Assembly: GCF_010015445.1 (NCBI RefSeq)
Contig: NC_053133.1
Location: 6,986,809 to 7,050,808, forward strand
Direction of reading: 5' to 3'
Source of the DNA: Perca fluviatilis
Taxonomy: Eukaryota; Chordata; Actinopteri; Perciformes; Percidae
DNA: 64,000 nt
Below the pieces are notes generated by a model, which searched no databases, was not told the DNA's origin, and saw only the letters and a program-made list of their open reading frames with translations. Below are positions 26,349 through 38,020 of the stretch, in pieces. Both the position numbers and the translations under genes were made by a program. How positions within the stretch are numbered: the first letter of the stretch is position 1; every line of letters begins with the position of its first letter.

Positions 26349-26711
26349 GCACTGGGAGCCAGTGAACAGAGGCCAGAACGGGTGTTATGTGATCATATTT
26401 TCTAGTTTTTTTTGGTCAAGATTCTGGCTTCAGTGTTGTGAGCAAGTTGAATGCTCCTATGTATGTGTGTGTCGTATTAGAGGGTAGAAACAAATGACCT
26501 ATGTAGCCGTATGGTTTGGTGGACTTGTTGGTATGTGTGTGTATGTAAATTACTTTATTTTACTGATGTCTATTTGAATGGTGTAATTTAATTAATGTTG
26601 AAATATATTTTATAGTCTAAAATGTCCTCATTAAAGTGGACCAAGTTACACTAAAGAAGCTGCCCCCATGCTTTTGCTTTTCCCCATGACCCCAAAGTTG
26701 TTATAATGCAG

Positions 26712-26767
<56 letters not shown>
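26712..26767. repeat. (TAAC)14 microsatellite
   Basis: Fourteen perfect TAAC units. Confidence 0.95.
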
Positions 26768-27894
26768 CAGGGTTACAATATTGTGAAATGATCTGTATGT
26801 GATTCTGTTTTATATAATGCAATATTATACATTATAGTTTTAGTCCTTTAATACAACATAAACTTGGGCTGTAACTGTAAGATATTACATTGTCATCACA
26901 TTGGGGTTCTGTATGTAATAAAAGAGCATATACAAGTATATACATTTTCTAAATATTTTGCAATTAGGGGGTAGGCTTATTTCAAATGGTCCAGAATTAA
27001 ATAACAATAAACAAGAAGGAATTCCCAAACACAAAGCAGAGATTTTAGCATCACGTGTCTGCTAATAAATCTTTTCTCTTGTCCCGTATCCTCTCTCTCT
27101 TCAGCATACATCAAACCTGCAGCCCATAACTCCCGGTCATATCTGTGGAATGATGGGCTGTGATGTCTGACTGGTGGACACAGATGGATAGGTGAGTGAG
27201 ATCTTTATGTCTCTCTTAACCCGGGGGAGGGGGTACGTATATCACTCTGACCCAGGTGTAAACGCTGACTGTCTACTTATCTCAGCAGCCACAGAGACCC
27301 TGAACTCGATGCTACTCAGCTCATAAAATAGACTCCCAAACCTGGAGGGGAGATTTGTACCTGATGTGGTGTATTTAGATACTGTCCCAACACAGTACTC
27401 TGAATGGATACATCATATTTTAGAGTGAAACATGGCTGAGGTCTTCAAAGCTAACAGCCATATGCACGATTTTATGTTAAAAATAAGCCTGTTTTAAGCC
27501 TGTTAAATCACACTAAAACCGCACTAAAACAAAACACGAAACACTCCACTCCTGATAATGCAGGCCCTACAAATCCAACCTATTTACTAAATTAAATGAT
27601 GTTCTTATGTGATGTAGCTGGAAGTGTCTTAGCATAGCAGGTGACAAACCAGAACATTAAACTGTTTCTCTGTTATTCTGCACCTCCTAATCCTAACTCC
27701 TCAACTAATCTGGACCGAGTTTCAAAACTTTGGTTCAAGTCTTTGATTGGTCTTGTCTTTGATTCGGAGGGGCCAACTCAAAATCCCCATAATTAAAATT
27801 CATGGTTGAGATGAGTGACTCAATTATAAGAGCACTAATATAAATTATTAACCTGAGGTCATATCTTCTGGAAACATTAGAATACAAACATGAT

Positions 27895-27933
<39 letters not shown>

Positions 27934-30900
27934 TGCTTTCCACACACTCACCTTGCACCCATGCACACCACTGATAATACTGAAATACACATTAAACTGT
28001 ATTTTTTAATATTGTGTAATATGTATGTTATATATTATACAGTATATATATATATTCCAGTAATAAAACATTGCACTTATATTAAGCTGTGGAATTCCCA
28101 AAAGACAGAATGGTCCAAATTAAAGCTGCACAGGCTGAGATACCTAAACCTTGGAGTCCCTAATATTAGTCAATCACCCAAAACATACATTTCCCATCTC
28201 AATAGTGTCTTTAGTCCAAACTTCACGGCCATTTCTTTCACATTCTTCACCCTAAGTTTGTAAAGCAGTCTTTCTGTTAAAGATTGATGCTTTAAGGCCA
28301 ATCGGGGGTAATCCTGATGAAGTTTTCTGAGACTGGCTTCCTTTAAAGCCACAGAGGGCATTATTGATTATTATTATTATTATTGTACTACTTGGGGGCA
28401 AGCAGAACTGATCTTTAAGTGTAAAATCGGTGCCCATTCAAAAAGCTGTGTCCTAACATTCCAAGATTTCTTCTGTTTTAATATTGTTTAATATCACGAA
28501 TCAGGCAAACCAAATAGGTAAACAGCAACAACAAAAGTGCGGACTTCACTCACATCACTTGACAGAATCTGAAGTGAAGTCTGAAGTTATTTGCTAAATG
28601 TTAATGAGATAAAAGTGAAGGAAACAATGAAAGAAACAACAACACTGTGGCTTTTTTTGAAATGTTGTCTTGCACAAAGTCAATCCATTAACCTAAGCTC
28701 CTCATTAATGTTGGCAGGCAGACCAAACGTATAAGCACAGATGTATAAGGCTATTCAAATATTTTATAATTAACTACATATTTATGAATAATCCTAATAA
28801 AACTCATAAAGCCATGAGCAGTTGTGCAGAGGACTGAGGGAACCTGTAGGAAACAGAGTTGACACATGAAGGCTCCTCCGCTGCGTTTACTTGCTGTCAA
28901 CACACTGCAGGCACACAGCCACCTAATTAACATCTATGTCCTGTAAATGTGCCAAGATGTGTGTTTTTATTCTCAGTCCGATAGTGGGAAAAACAAAGCA
29001 AAACCACAACAAAAGGAAAGCTAAAGTATTTTGGCCAGAGGCATCAGTCGCACTGCCATGATAGAAACAAAGAATTATCAGCAGCGGAGCCCAAAGCTGG
29101 TAGAAAAAGAAATAAGTAAATAAAAAGGAAAAATGACGGTCTCACATGAATGTGAGCAATAATGACACGGTGACAGCTCTAGTTTATATGGCTAATAACC
29201 ATGTCACGGCATCATGATGCACGTCTGGTGAATTGTAGCCCCTGTAGACTCTATTGCTGCCGTTTTTTCATAAAGTCTCCCCGAGGAACAACACCGTCCA
29301 CATGTCTGCCACATTCTTCTCCCCCAGGCCTGCAGGAAGGAGGCTGGCAGATATGTGGAGAGTTACGCTGATGCTCGCTGGCTGTTGCTGCTCATATCTC
29401 CAACGGTTGTTTTAAAGACAGACTGATGGGAGTGGTGAGGGCGAGGCGGGGAGAGAGGTTGAGGGAGGTGGCGTTTAAGGAGCGTCTCTCTGGAGAAGAG
29501 CGGTTGAGTTATGGAGTGTGGGGGGAGACTGGAAACTTCATGCGCCGCTCCGCTATGTCCGGATGAATGATGGCATGGGAGTCTACGGCGGCGGGAGCCG
29601 ACAGGAAGGTGTGGGAGGGTGAAGCGCTCTTCGCTGCAATCACTCTCGCTGTGTAGAAGGTGGAGGTCTCCTCGCCTCCCGGTATTTCCTTCTTCTGGCT
29701 TAATCTTCTTGTCTACCTCTGTTTGGTTCACTAACCTCTCTCTTCTTGTGCTATTTAGGTTTTTTTCACCTTCTGGTTGCCGTTTTCCTAACATTTTTCG
29801 CTCTATCATCGACTCTCTTTGTGTTTATATCTCTCCGGCTGTTCTTGCGTCAATAGGTGAAAATAAAAAAAGTAAAAATGCAATATCATTTAGTCAGTTG
29901 TAGCTAGGATTTGCATCAGAGCCCCACTTCTTCTCAGAGTCATAACTCAGTAAAATTTGAAAACAGCATAAACATACTGAATCCATTACTCTTAAGTGAT
30001 GACAGTATCTCTGCCCATCAGTGACAAATGTCCGTAGACGCGCTTTGAAACCATATAATAACTATATACTAATATCAACAAATATCCAGCATTGTGTTAG
30101 TTCAGGCAGACCATGGAAATCATCTAACATGCTAATTAGTATGCTAAAACAGTATGTGAGATGTTTCAGTATGTCCAAAACCAATAGTATGCGAATGACA
30201 CACTATTTCCTCTGAAATATTACAGTCTGCAAACACTGGACACTACGGCGGCATAAATATCCCACAATGCAGTGCAGTAGTGACGACAACGCCCATGCAG
30301 ACGGCAAACAAGGAAGCTCTGTAACGTCAATAATAAGATACACAAAGAGGTTTCCTGTGGTTCTCATTGGCTAACAGCCAAAGTACTCCTACAGAGTGAA
30401 GAAAAACCCAAAACAGAGGTTCACCATGCTTGCTGTCAGGTGTCGAAGATGCAGGTAGAGCCGAGTTTGGCACGGGTTACCCTGGTTACACCACGTCTCC
30501 AACCGGGAAGGAGGCTCTCAGGAAGGGGCATGGTAATTACAGCTCAGTGGGTCCAAAAATATACATACAACTGTTCAACATACTTCAGTGTGAATAAACG
30601 ACATTAAGGCTCAGAATGTCCCATCAAGATAGTTCTTACATCCATGGAACATTGAGTTTATCTATTTATATAGAGATGCTATAGACAGGCATAACACCCA
30701 AACATATTCAAATCATAGAAAACTTTCTTTTTCATACAAACTATCCTAGAAACTGATAGTACCAGTGGCATGCCATGATAACATTTCTGATTAGCCTAAC
30801 TTATTCAATGACATCCTTACTGTAGCTAAGATGTGGTGATAAGCTTGTGAATAAAGGGAGAGAAAACCAAGCAAAACAGCCTGGGATGCAAAGGTGGTTA

Positions 30901-31398
30901 ACTTTCAGCTTATTTACCTTCCACTTTTACATCCCTGCTTGCCGTTGTTGTCCATTTCCATTTCCTTCATCTCTCTCATTCTCATGCACTCATCCCTCCT
31001 TCGTTTACAGCTCTTCCTGCCAGTGCGGGGAAGTGACGACGACACGGCATGCCATCCCGATTACAAGGTTAAAAGACACAGACGGAGGAGTCACACAAAC
31101 AGTGGCACCACTAAAGTCGCCCTCGCTAAAATAGAGACGACGTCTGTCAGATGTGGCCCTAATCCTGTTTATGATGTGTGTGCTGTCTGACAAGTGTGAG
31201 TTGGCCCAGAATAATGCCCAGACAAACACATAACAAACAATATGAAAGATGTGCTGTAAACCACTTCATTAAAAACAACATTTTACCATCTGTTTGTATT
31301 GGCCATCTCCAGGCCAGCAGATTGAATGATACAAGACATGGTAGGTGTGTGATCAGAGAGTGCTCATCCTCGAGCCCCCCCAGATAAGGTGTTCAACC

Positions 31399-31399
<1 letters not shown>
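26768..31399. other. Non-coding stretch with a (TC)n run
   Basis: A TC array lies at 27897-27931. The segment at about 29990-30330, with repeated TAGTATGC and AGTATG-type words and a CCCACAATGCA motif, looks like an interspersed fish repeat, but its ends could not be set. The open frames at 29363-29809 (minus) and 29619-29903 (plus) overlap in low-complexity DNA and show no domain. Confidence 0.45.
27897..27931. repeat. (TC)n microsatellite
   Basis: Thirty-five bases of pure TC. Confidence 0.95.
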
Positions 31400-31431
<32 letters not shown>

Positions 31432-31803
31432 TTCATTGCACCAATGAGACACCTACCCAATAAAGTGGCAAAAAACATTACTTTCTCTTTTCTCTTTCCC
31501 TGTCATCCTCCTCTTTTTCCTCATCTCCATCCTTTTAACTAAGCTGATTAAAAGGCAACCCCCCCACTCCTCCACCAACCAACCAACCCACAGCCGTACA
31601 GCAGCACGGGACGGCGAGGGGCCCTAACTGCATGAATATTAAGTGTGGGATTTGTGTCGCAGGTTTGAAATTGGAAATCACAAGTTTGACTAATCAGCTT
31701 TGGAGGTTACACATTCAGGGTATGTGTGTGTGTGTGTGTGTGTGTCTGTCTGCATGCATGCGTACACATCTCTTTCCTCGTCTCCAGTGGCAACAGAGAG
31801 CCC

Positions 31804-31860
<57 letters not shown>

Positions 31861-32005
31861 ACACCACACCACACCACCACCACCACCACCACCACCACCA
31901 TCATCATCACCCCTGATCCTGCTGCGATTGTGAGTGCTTATTCACTGCCTTGGCGCAGCCAAATGCCCCCAACCACACGCACACACACACACACACACAC
32001 ACACG
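31400..32005. repeat. Cluster of microsatellites: (GT)n, (CA)n, (CCA)n, (CA)n
   Basis: GT arrays lie at about 31404-31431 and 31721-31745. A long CA array at about 31806-31858 grades into CCACA and CCA repeats and then TCA (to about 31911). A further CA array sits at about 31977-32005. Poly-His, poly-Thr, poly-Pro and poly-Val frames here are artefacts. Confidence 0.9.
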
Positions 32006-35000
32006 CACAAACTCCCCTCCACTGCATTTACTCCCACCGACCTCCCATTTAAAAAAGGACCCAGAAATAGCCCAAGAGGCTATTAGGAAAAATACAGCCT
32101 GAGGAGGAGGAAGCTGCAGGGGTTTACAGTCCAAAGCCATTCAAGGGTACACTCCAATGTCTCACTCTCTGTCTCTAATCTTCTCTCTCCCCCTTGTCAT
32201 CCATCCTTCTCCCTCGCTCTCTCTGCTGCTCTTTGTTCTGATGAATCAGTGCTTTAGTGAACATTCTCATTATGGCTTTGATAGCCAAGGCTCGTTCAGT
32301 ATCCCTGGCATTGGTGGAAAATGGGGAAGAAAGACGGAGAATAAAGAGAGAGAGACGAAGAATGGAGTGTGGGGAGTGAAAGAGCGCAACGGGAAAAAGG
32401 GAGAAAAAGAATAAAATGAATGTATACTGAGTGAAAGGAGCATTAATGAAGCAGAATAGGAGAAGTGAATAACTATAGATTCTCCACACCCCCACGACAG
32501 ATGAAATGAGGGGGAAGAACAGGACGTAACAGAACATTGCAGGTCTCCGAAAAAAGTTCATGTTACAATTCAAATGTTCTCTCTCTTTCTACTGAATAAC
32601 TTTTTCTATATTCTGATCGTACTTACATCTCTGTCTTGTCCTATGCAGTAGGATGTGTTATTTTTAAGAGACAAATGCATTCCACTTGTCTGAAATCACT
32701 TTAGTAAATCACTTTTTGCTTAAGGGTTGGAGCTCTTGCGAACAATTTATGATGTTCTCTTCTTGCAGAAAACTTTTGTAAGAGACGAAAATTATAGATA
32801 ACATTCAGAGGCATTACTGATAATAGCAATAATAGCAGTTTAATTTGTTCAATCATTTTGCAAATGTCATGCTGCTCAGTATAGAACAGAGATGTTTTTT
32901 AATAAAAAGTGTTTTTTCACATGCTGAAAAACTGTGATGATTCGTCTGCACACATACAGAAGTTGAATGTCTTACCGACTAACATGAATAGCAACCTGCT
33001 ATGATAAAAAAAAGGCACACAAAGAGCTGAGGAAATACTTAGGTACCGTGGCCCATGACGAAATCTCTAACCTCTTCATCTCACAGTTATGATCTCACAG
33101 GATTGAAAGAATCATTCCATGGCCTTGGTGATGTATACACTTTGACATTGTAGCACCTCTCTATAGCCATGACTCAGGCTGTGCTTTGAAACAGATGTCG
33201 GGGAGATTTACTGTGATTATGTAGACACATAGTGAGACAACAGCCATAACAAGAGTTTATACATGATCCTGCAACAGAAATATGTCCTTGCTGTGGGTCC
33301 CAACAGGGGACGATTTAGAATTGTGTGACACAGCACATGGGATGAAAAATAATAACAATGAAACAGGGCATTGTTATATATTCCCCAACTGGCATTGCTT
33401 CTAGTCAGGTTTTTTCATCAATGTGATAAATGAATCCTAATAACTGAGAAATATTTATTTTAAAAGCATTGCATACATGGGCTATGTTGTCAGAAATTTA
33501 TATCAAATTGAGGCAGATTTAAAAAAGCATGGTCGAAATCGGAGCAGCAGAGCTATCCTGACTTATAGTCCCTAGTAAAAACAGTGGATCCTACAATTCC
33601 CATAATGCAACTCAATAGCATATTTCATTTTAACCTCCCTGTCTAGTAAATGCTCACATCTTTCACATGCCATGTACACTGCAAGCCTCCAGATAAGACC
33701 CTCCAATAACCAATCATCAGGGCTATTTTCTTAGACGTCAGAAAGCTTCAGAGCAACACAAGACATTGAGACAAGTTAACTGATTGATGGAGTGGAATGC
33801 TGTGTGGCAGCTGACTCTGTACTTTCTGGCTTGGGATCTTCTTTAAATGCACAAACAAGGAGAGTTTTTTTCATAACTGCCATGAATGAGCAAGCAAAAC
33901 TAATTCCAAGCTTGTGCAAGGTGATTTTTTTAATCACACTGGCATGAATGGAAAGCAATGGCTGCCTGAAAGGTAGGAGATGCATCTAAAACATGGTGCA
34001 CTAAGGAAAATCTGTCAGACAACAAGGATGTAAAGCATAAACATTTTGTATGGAATACAAATGTACAAAACCTCTGCTTTTAACCTTTAAATGACTGTGT
34101 TTCTACTACAAAAATAATTGAAAAAAATTGACCATGTTCAAACCCCAGTGAGCAGTTACTCACACTGCTGAAGTCTTTACTTCGCCTCACTGTAGAGGTG
34201 TTGTTTTACAGCTGACCCTGACCTCTGATCTCCTGGTGGAGGGGTGCAACCTAAATACCATAATTACACATGAAGCACGTATTTCAAAGGACATTAGCTC
34301 AAAACACCAGGAAGTAATTCCATGGATGTAACCATACTTTTTTTTTTCTTTTTCTGCCACAGTCAGCTTCATCATGCAAGAACCACTCTGTTTCCAGTCA
34401 GAACTCTAAGCCCCCGCTATCAAGCACTCTATTTAAATCAATCCTGCACAATCATTTCTCAGTCTGTTGTGATACATTATTAATAGATGACAGACACTGA
34501 CACACGCCGGAGAAATAACGGTAACGCACACGTCTGCTCTCAGACCTGGCTGTGCTCTCACATAAACGCACACCGCAATTCAAATACATGTACGAATAAA
34601 ATACTCCAGCCATGAACACAAAACCATAAACTGCTTTGAAATCACGGGCTTTATCACCTAGTCAGCCTTCACTGCTAGGCAATGGATAAACCACGACTTC
34701 CCACAAAAGGTCATAAAAGCAATGTGGATTTTAATTGACGTCCCTGACTACTACTAAAACATGGCCATTATCCGACTGCAGGTCGGCCTGGCAGTGAGCC
34801 TTTAATGACGGCCATATAACTGCAGGATGGGGATGATTCTTTATGTTTAATCACGGCAGAGAAGAGAAGACAAGTGTTTCTGGGATGACATCTCTCCCCG
34901 GGACGCTTACAGACCATCCGCCATGGAGGCGGTGAAGCTGAAGGCTGGTGAAGTGGAGAGAGGCAACAGTCACACAGGTGTTTCTAAATGGTAATAGCCC

Positions 35001-35185
35001 ACAATAACACACACACACACACACACACTCTCACACATAGATCTGAAAAAAATGCCCAACTTAAGCAACTTAAATCCACCATGAAATAGACAGAATTGTA
35101 GTATTTACAAATCATTTTAAAAGTTAGTTCCTTCTTAGATTGTTAGAAAGTATTGGAATCTCATAAAAAAAAGTATCTGACCCAG
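32006..35185. other. Non-coding stretch
   Basis: No exon was recognised. A fragment near 33580-33620 with TTCCCATAATGCAACTCAAT resembles a recurrent fish repeat, without definable ends. A short CA run is at 35007-35029. Confidence 0.45.
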
Positions 35186-35688
35186 ATTTTCCACTGGGCA
35201 CATCTGTGCTGCGTTCCGGCTGAGTTCCTGTTTTGTTCCGTCCGCCGCCATGCGTCATACCACGTCTCAGAAGCGGAGCGTCTTGCCTGCCCGACACGCA
35301 GATTATATTGGCTCTACTTTGTACTTAACAGAACAATCACATGTTTAATAAGCTAGTATCTACCTTCCCCTCCAGGTACTCCTAGAGTTAAACTCCATGC
35401 TTTCTCTTTCCTGGTGTTTTTTTTCTTTCTTCTAAAGATCTGTAATGTCTATTGTGTTTTTCCACCTCCAAGATTAATCTCTCGTCGTCCATCGTGTTGT
35501 AGAAGAGACATATACGATATTGGGGGTGAGTTTTGGTAAATTGACTGGATGCTTTCGTAGTTTCACTTCCTGCCCGGCTGTCCGAACGCCCCGCGGCTAG
35601 AACTGGTGCGTATGGAATATCAACCATTGACTTGAATGCCCGCGGCGGCACCTCCGGAACGCAGCGCAGACGCTCCCGGGTGGAAAAT
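35186..35688 (-). mobile_element. Harbinger-like deletion derivative (tentative)
   Basis: The ends form an imperfect terminal inverted repeat of about 35 bp. Both begin ATTTTCCAC (35186 on plus, 35688 on minus) and share GCTGCGTTCCGG further in, with a variable stretch between. The minus strand inside encodes a short peptide starting MDDERLILEVEKH. It resembles the first helix of MADF/Myb-SANT-like proteins carried by PIF/Harbinger transposons (pattern LI..V..H..LY). The rest of the gene and any transposase are missing. No target duplication was clear. An unrelated inverted-repeat element is the alternative. Confidence 0.45.
35388..35492 (-). pseudogene. MADF-like N-terminal fragment
   Basis: Thirty-four codons from the Met at 35492 run to a stop at 35388. 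The first 13 residues (MDDERLILEVEKH) look like the start of a MADF domain, and the remainder (LEERKKTPGKRKHG) is basic and unlike the family. The tryptophan-bearing later helices of MADF are absent. It lies wholly inside the inverted-repeat element, so I take it as transposon-derived and non-functional. Confidence 0.4.
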
Positions 35689-37540
35689 AGGGGTGACAGT
35701 TATTTTCAACTGGTGAAAACATTGTATATTAATGGTATACATTCAAAACTATATTTAACCGAAGCTGGATATTTACTCTACAATTCTAGGCTGGAAAAAT
35801 AGGAGAGGGCAAGGGAGAGAAAAAGCAGGGCTTATTACTAGAGACCTACCGTACACAGCGTTTAGTCCAATCAGTGAACCAATTCAATTAGACTGACTAG
35901 GTTAAAATGCCTATGGTTATTACCTTCCCCATGCATTTCTTCTGGCAGAAATAAACCCCATCAATCACAAGTGGATACAGTGGAAACTGAAAGATACTTA
36001 TGTGATTCCCTTGAAATATGCTCACTTTTCTTTGAAAATAGGCCAGGCTCTAAGACCTTTGGCTCCATGATGATCTGTGATTACATCATCAGCCCATTAC
36101 AGCGGACCAACAAGGCCATGTGCTGCCATTACTCGTTGCAAAGAGCTGAGAGCATTTTTACAGGCATGCTGATGGCATTAGAAATGTCTGGTGGCCCCCA
36201 CAGAGTTTTATTAGGTCCCACAGTGAGCTCAAACAGGTCCGGCTCAGGTGACCTAACGAAGCACTTGTCCCATTTTGCTAGAGGGGACCTACAGCCGAGT
36301 CTGGGCCCCAGCAGCCTTCACTGGGGATAGAAACACACAGGGAAGCCCCAAGGCTTCCCCTTATTCTGGTTTAATTCGATCCTACCTGTGTGAGATGATG
36401 GAGTAATAGTCAGGAAATGAGCCCTATGTTCACTGCATTACCACAGGTTATACACTCTGCTGACATGCAAGTTAGAAAAGGCTCTGGCTGTCCAACAATA
36501 TGAAGCCAGAGTTGTAAGAACAAGAACATGAACTTTAAACCAAAACAAATAATTTCTATTGTGAAATGTAATGTAAGAAAACTGTAAAAACATGCACATT
36601 AGTTTTCTTTTAAATGACGATATATTAGGGTATATATTTTTTCAATGCGTTGACATTTTATGAACTTGAATGATGCGAAAGAGGCCATTTAACATCAATA
36701 AACATTTTTCAAAACATGGTAATGACAAATTTTGTCCGAAAACTTTCAAAAGACTTGACACAAACAGCAAGAAAAAAGGTGGTGGTGTGTACTATTTCAA
36801 TGCCTCCTCATGAGTCAATCTCAAATATTGGAAGGAGACTTAAGACAGATGGAATGTGTCGCTGGATGGTCTTGCGGATTTGAGACGTATTCACCCATTC
36901 AGCTCCCTGTAATTACAAAGGCTCTCGCTGAGATCCGATTTGCCGCTGGGAGCTTGTTCAAGGCACAGGGATTGGAACGACAATGGGGTAGTCTGACAAA
37001 GGAATATGGATACTGCTCTTAAAATAGAGAGAACTAATGCTGTTCTGTGTTGAGTGCACAGGCTCGCTGGCTCAGATGTGGGCAAGGTAAATTTAATTAT
37101 GTGCCCTGTACACACCGGCTGGCTTTCGATTACAAAGGACTAACTTCTTGATACAGTTGTACCCCAGCGACCACTTAGAAAAATAGTGTTCAGGACACAG
37201 GCTGGTAATTGATACAGGAGTCACTGGTCAGTACTAAACTTTTAGGCCTACTTATTTTCTGTCTATACTATTTAATTGCCTCGTCCATTTGTAATGTTAT
37301 GGATTTTAACCCTTTCTAACAGCAAATATGTCTGGGGTTCTGTCAGTTGTGCAGTAAGGTAAGGACAGTAAGAGGTTATGGTTGAACTTTAAGGTTTTTA
37401 AGAATATACTGCACTGTAATATATTGGTGGTTGAAGGCCAATACCGGAACCATTGATTTAATAATAATAAAGCTGCCAATCGTATTTGTGCTAACATTTA
37501 AAACTGTTATTTTTAAAGGATAGTTAAGCAGTATGGGCAT
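35689..37540. other. Non-coding stretch
   Basis: No recognisable feature. The 119-codon plus-strand frame at 35971-36330 has no domain that I know and no supporting context. Confidence 0.45.
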
Positions 37541-37599
37541 TTTATGCCACATAAATAAAAAGTGTTTGTGACAACTTCCTTGTCAAGTAAAACACAATC

Positions 37600-38020
37600 T
37601 GTGTTCTGTCAGGAGCTACTGGCAGGTAGGTGTGTGTGACGACATGGAAAGGCGACTGTTCAAAACAACAATTGTGGCTCCTAAAGAGGTTAGCATTGAT
37701 GCTGCTATAGCTTCAGTTATATCAGAACTGGAGGGTATTTCTTCATTGAAAGAAGAGCAAAGAACGGCACTGAAGTCTTTTGTCAATGGAAAATATGTTT
37801 TCACTCTTCTCCCGAAGAGTTTGGTTTACCAACCTCCTCCGCTGGTAGTGAAGAAAAACTGCGTCATATGGTATTTTGATCTGATTGGTTGAAGTTAGCC
37901 CGTGATAGACGGTGATAGAAAGTTGCATCATCCAATCACCTGCCAAGCAGTTTTTAAAAGTGCCTTTTCCAAATAGTTTCCAATAACTTTTCAGATGGTT
38001 CTATGTAACAAACCAGCTAG
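37600..38020 (+). mobile_element. Interspersed repeat carrying a helicase fragment (copy A)
   Basis: The segment starts near CTGTCAGGAGCTACTGGCAG. It then has a helicase-like reading frame, and ends with CAATCACCTGCC, TTTTCCAAATAGTTTCCAAT and CAGATGGTTCTATGTAACAA. The same start and end blocks recur, reversed and without the helicase part, at 57285-57500. The shared blocks define one repeat family; the outer ends are not settled and copy A may extend to about 38200. The class (DNA transposon or rolling-circle type) is undetermined. Confidence 0.65.
37647..37892 (+). pseudogene. RecQ-like superfamily 2 helicase N-terminal fragment, Walker A core deleted
   Basis: The frame encodes about 81 residues. 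An acidic lead (EVSIDAAIASVISELEGI) is followed by LKEEQRTALKSFVNGK, which looks like RecQ motif 0, then VFTLLP directly followed by KSLVYQ and PPLVVK. In RecQ-like helicases the stretch after LLP should read TGxGKS. Here the four residues before KS are missing, an in-frame 12-base deletion that removes the phosphate-binding glycines. The frame then runs out into non-helicase sequence. It sits inside a repeat, so it is most likely a transposon-borne relic and not a host helicase. Confidence 0.6.

Larger units (their letters stand above)
25521..26430 (-). mobile_element. 5'-truncated LINE (L2/Rex1-like), interrupted by a MITE
   Basis: On the minus strand, 26097-26348 encodes the end of a non-LTR reverse-transcriptase ORF2. 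Recognisable pieces are TPYTPAHTLRSLDAGLLVIP, the block APYLWNGLPLHV, and the closing LKCRLKTLL. The frame just upstream (to about 26420) retains a degenerate ITPVLAS-HWLPV motif with stops. The 3' end on this strand has the CAATCAAT-type tail at 25521-25540. The 3' UTR is split by a TTAA-flanked element at 25550-25914. This is a dead copy. The clade assignment (L2/Rex1-like) rests on the remembered C-terminal motif. Confidence 0.75.

Noticed and set aside
29363..29903. Overlapping 148-codon minus and 94-codon plus frames
   Set aside because: Arg/Glu- and Ser/Pro-rich translations of purine/pyrimidine-skewed DNA; no family resemblance and no conserved motif.
35971..36330. 119-codon plus-strand frame
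   Set aside because: No domain, no start context or polyadenylation evidence; treated as chance.
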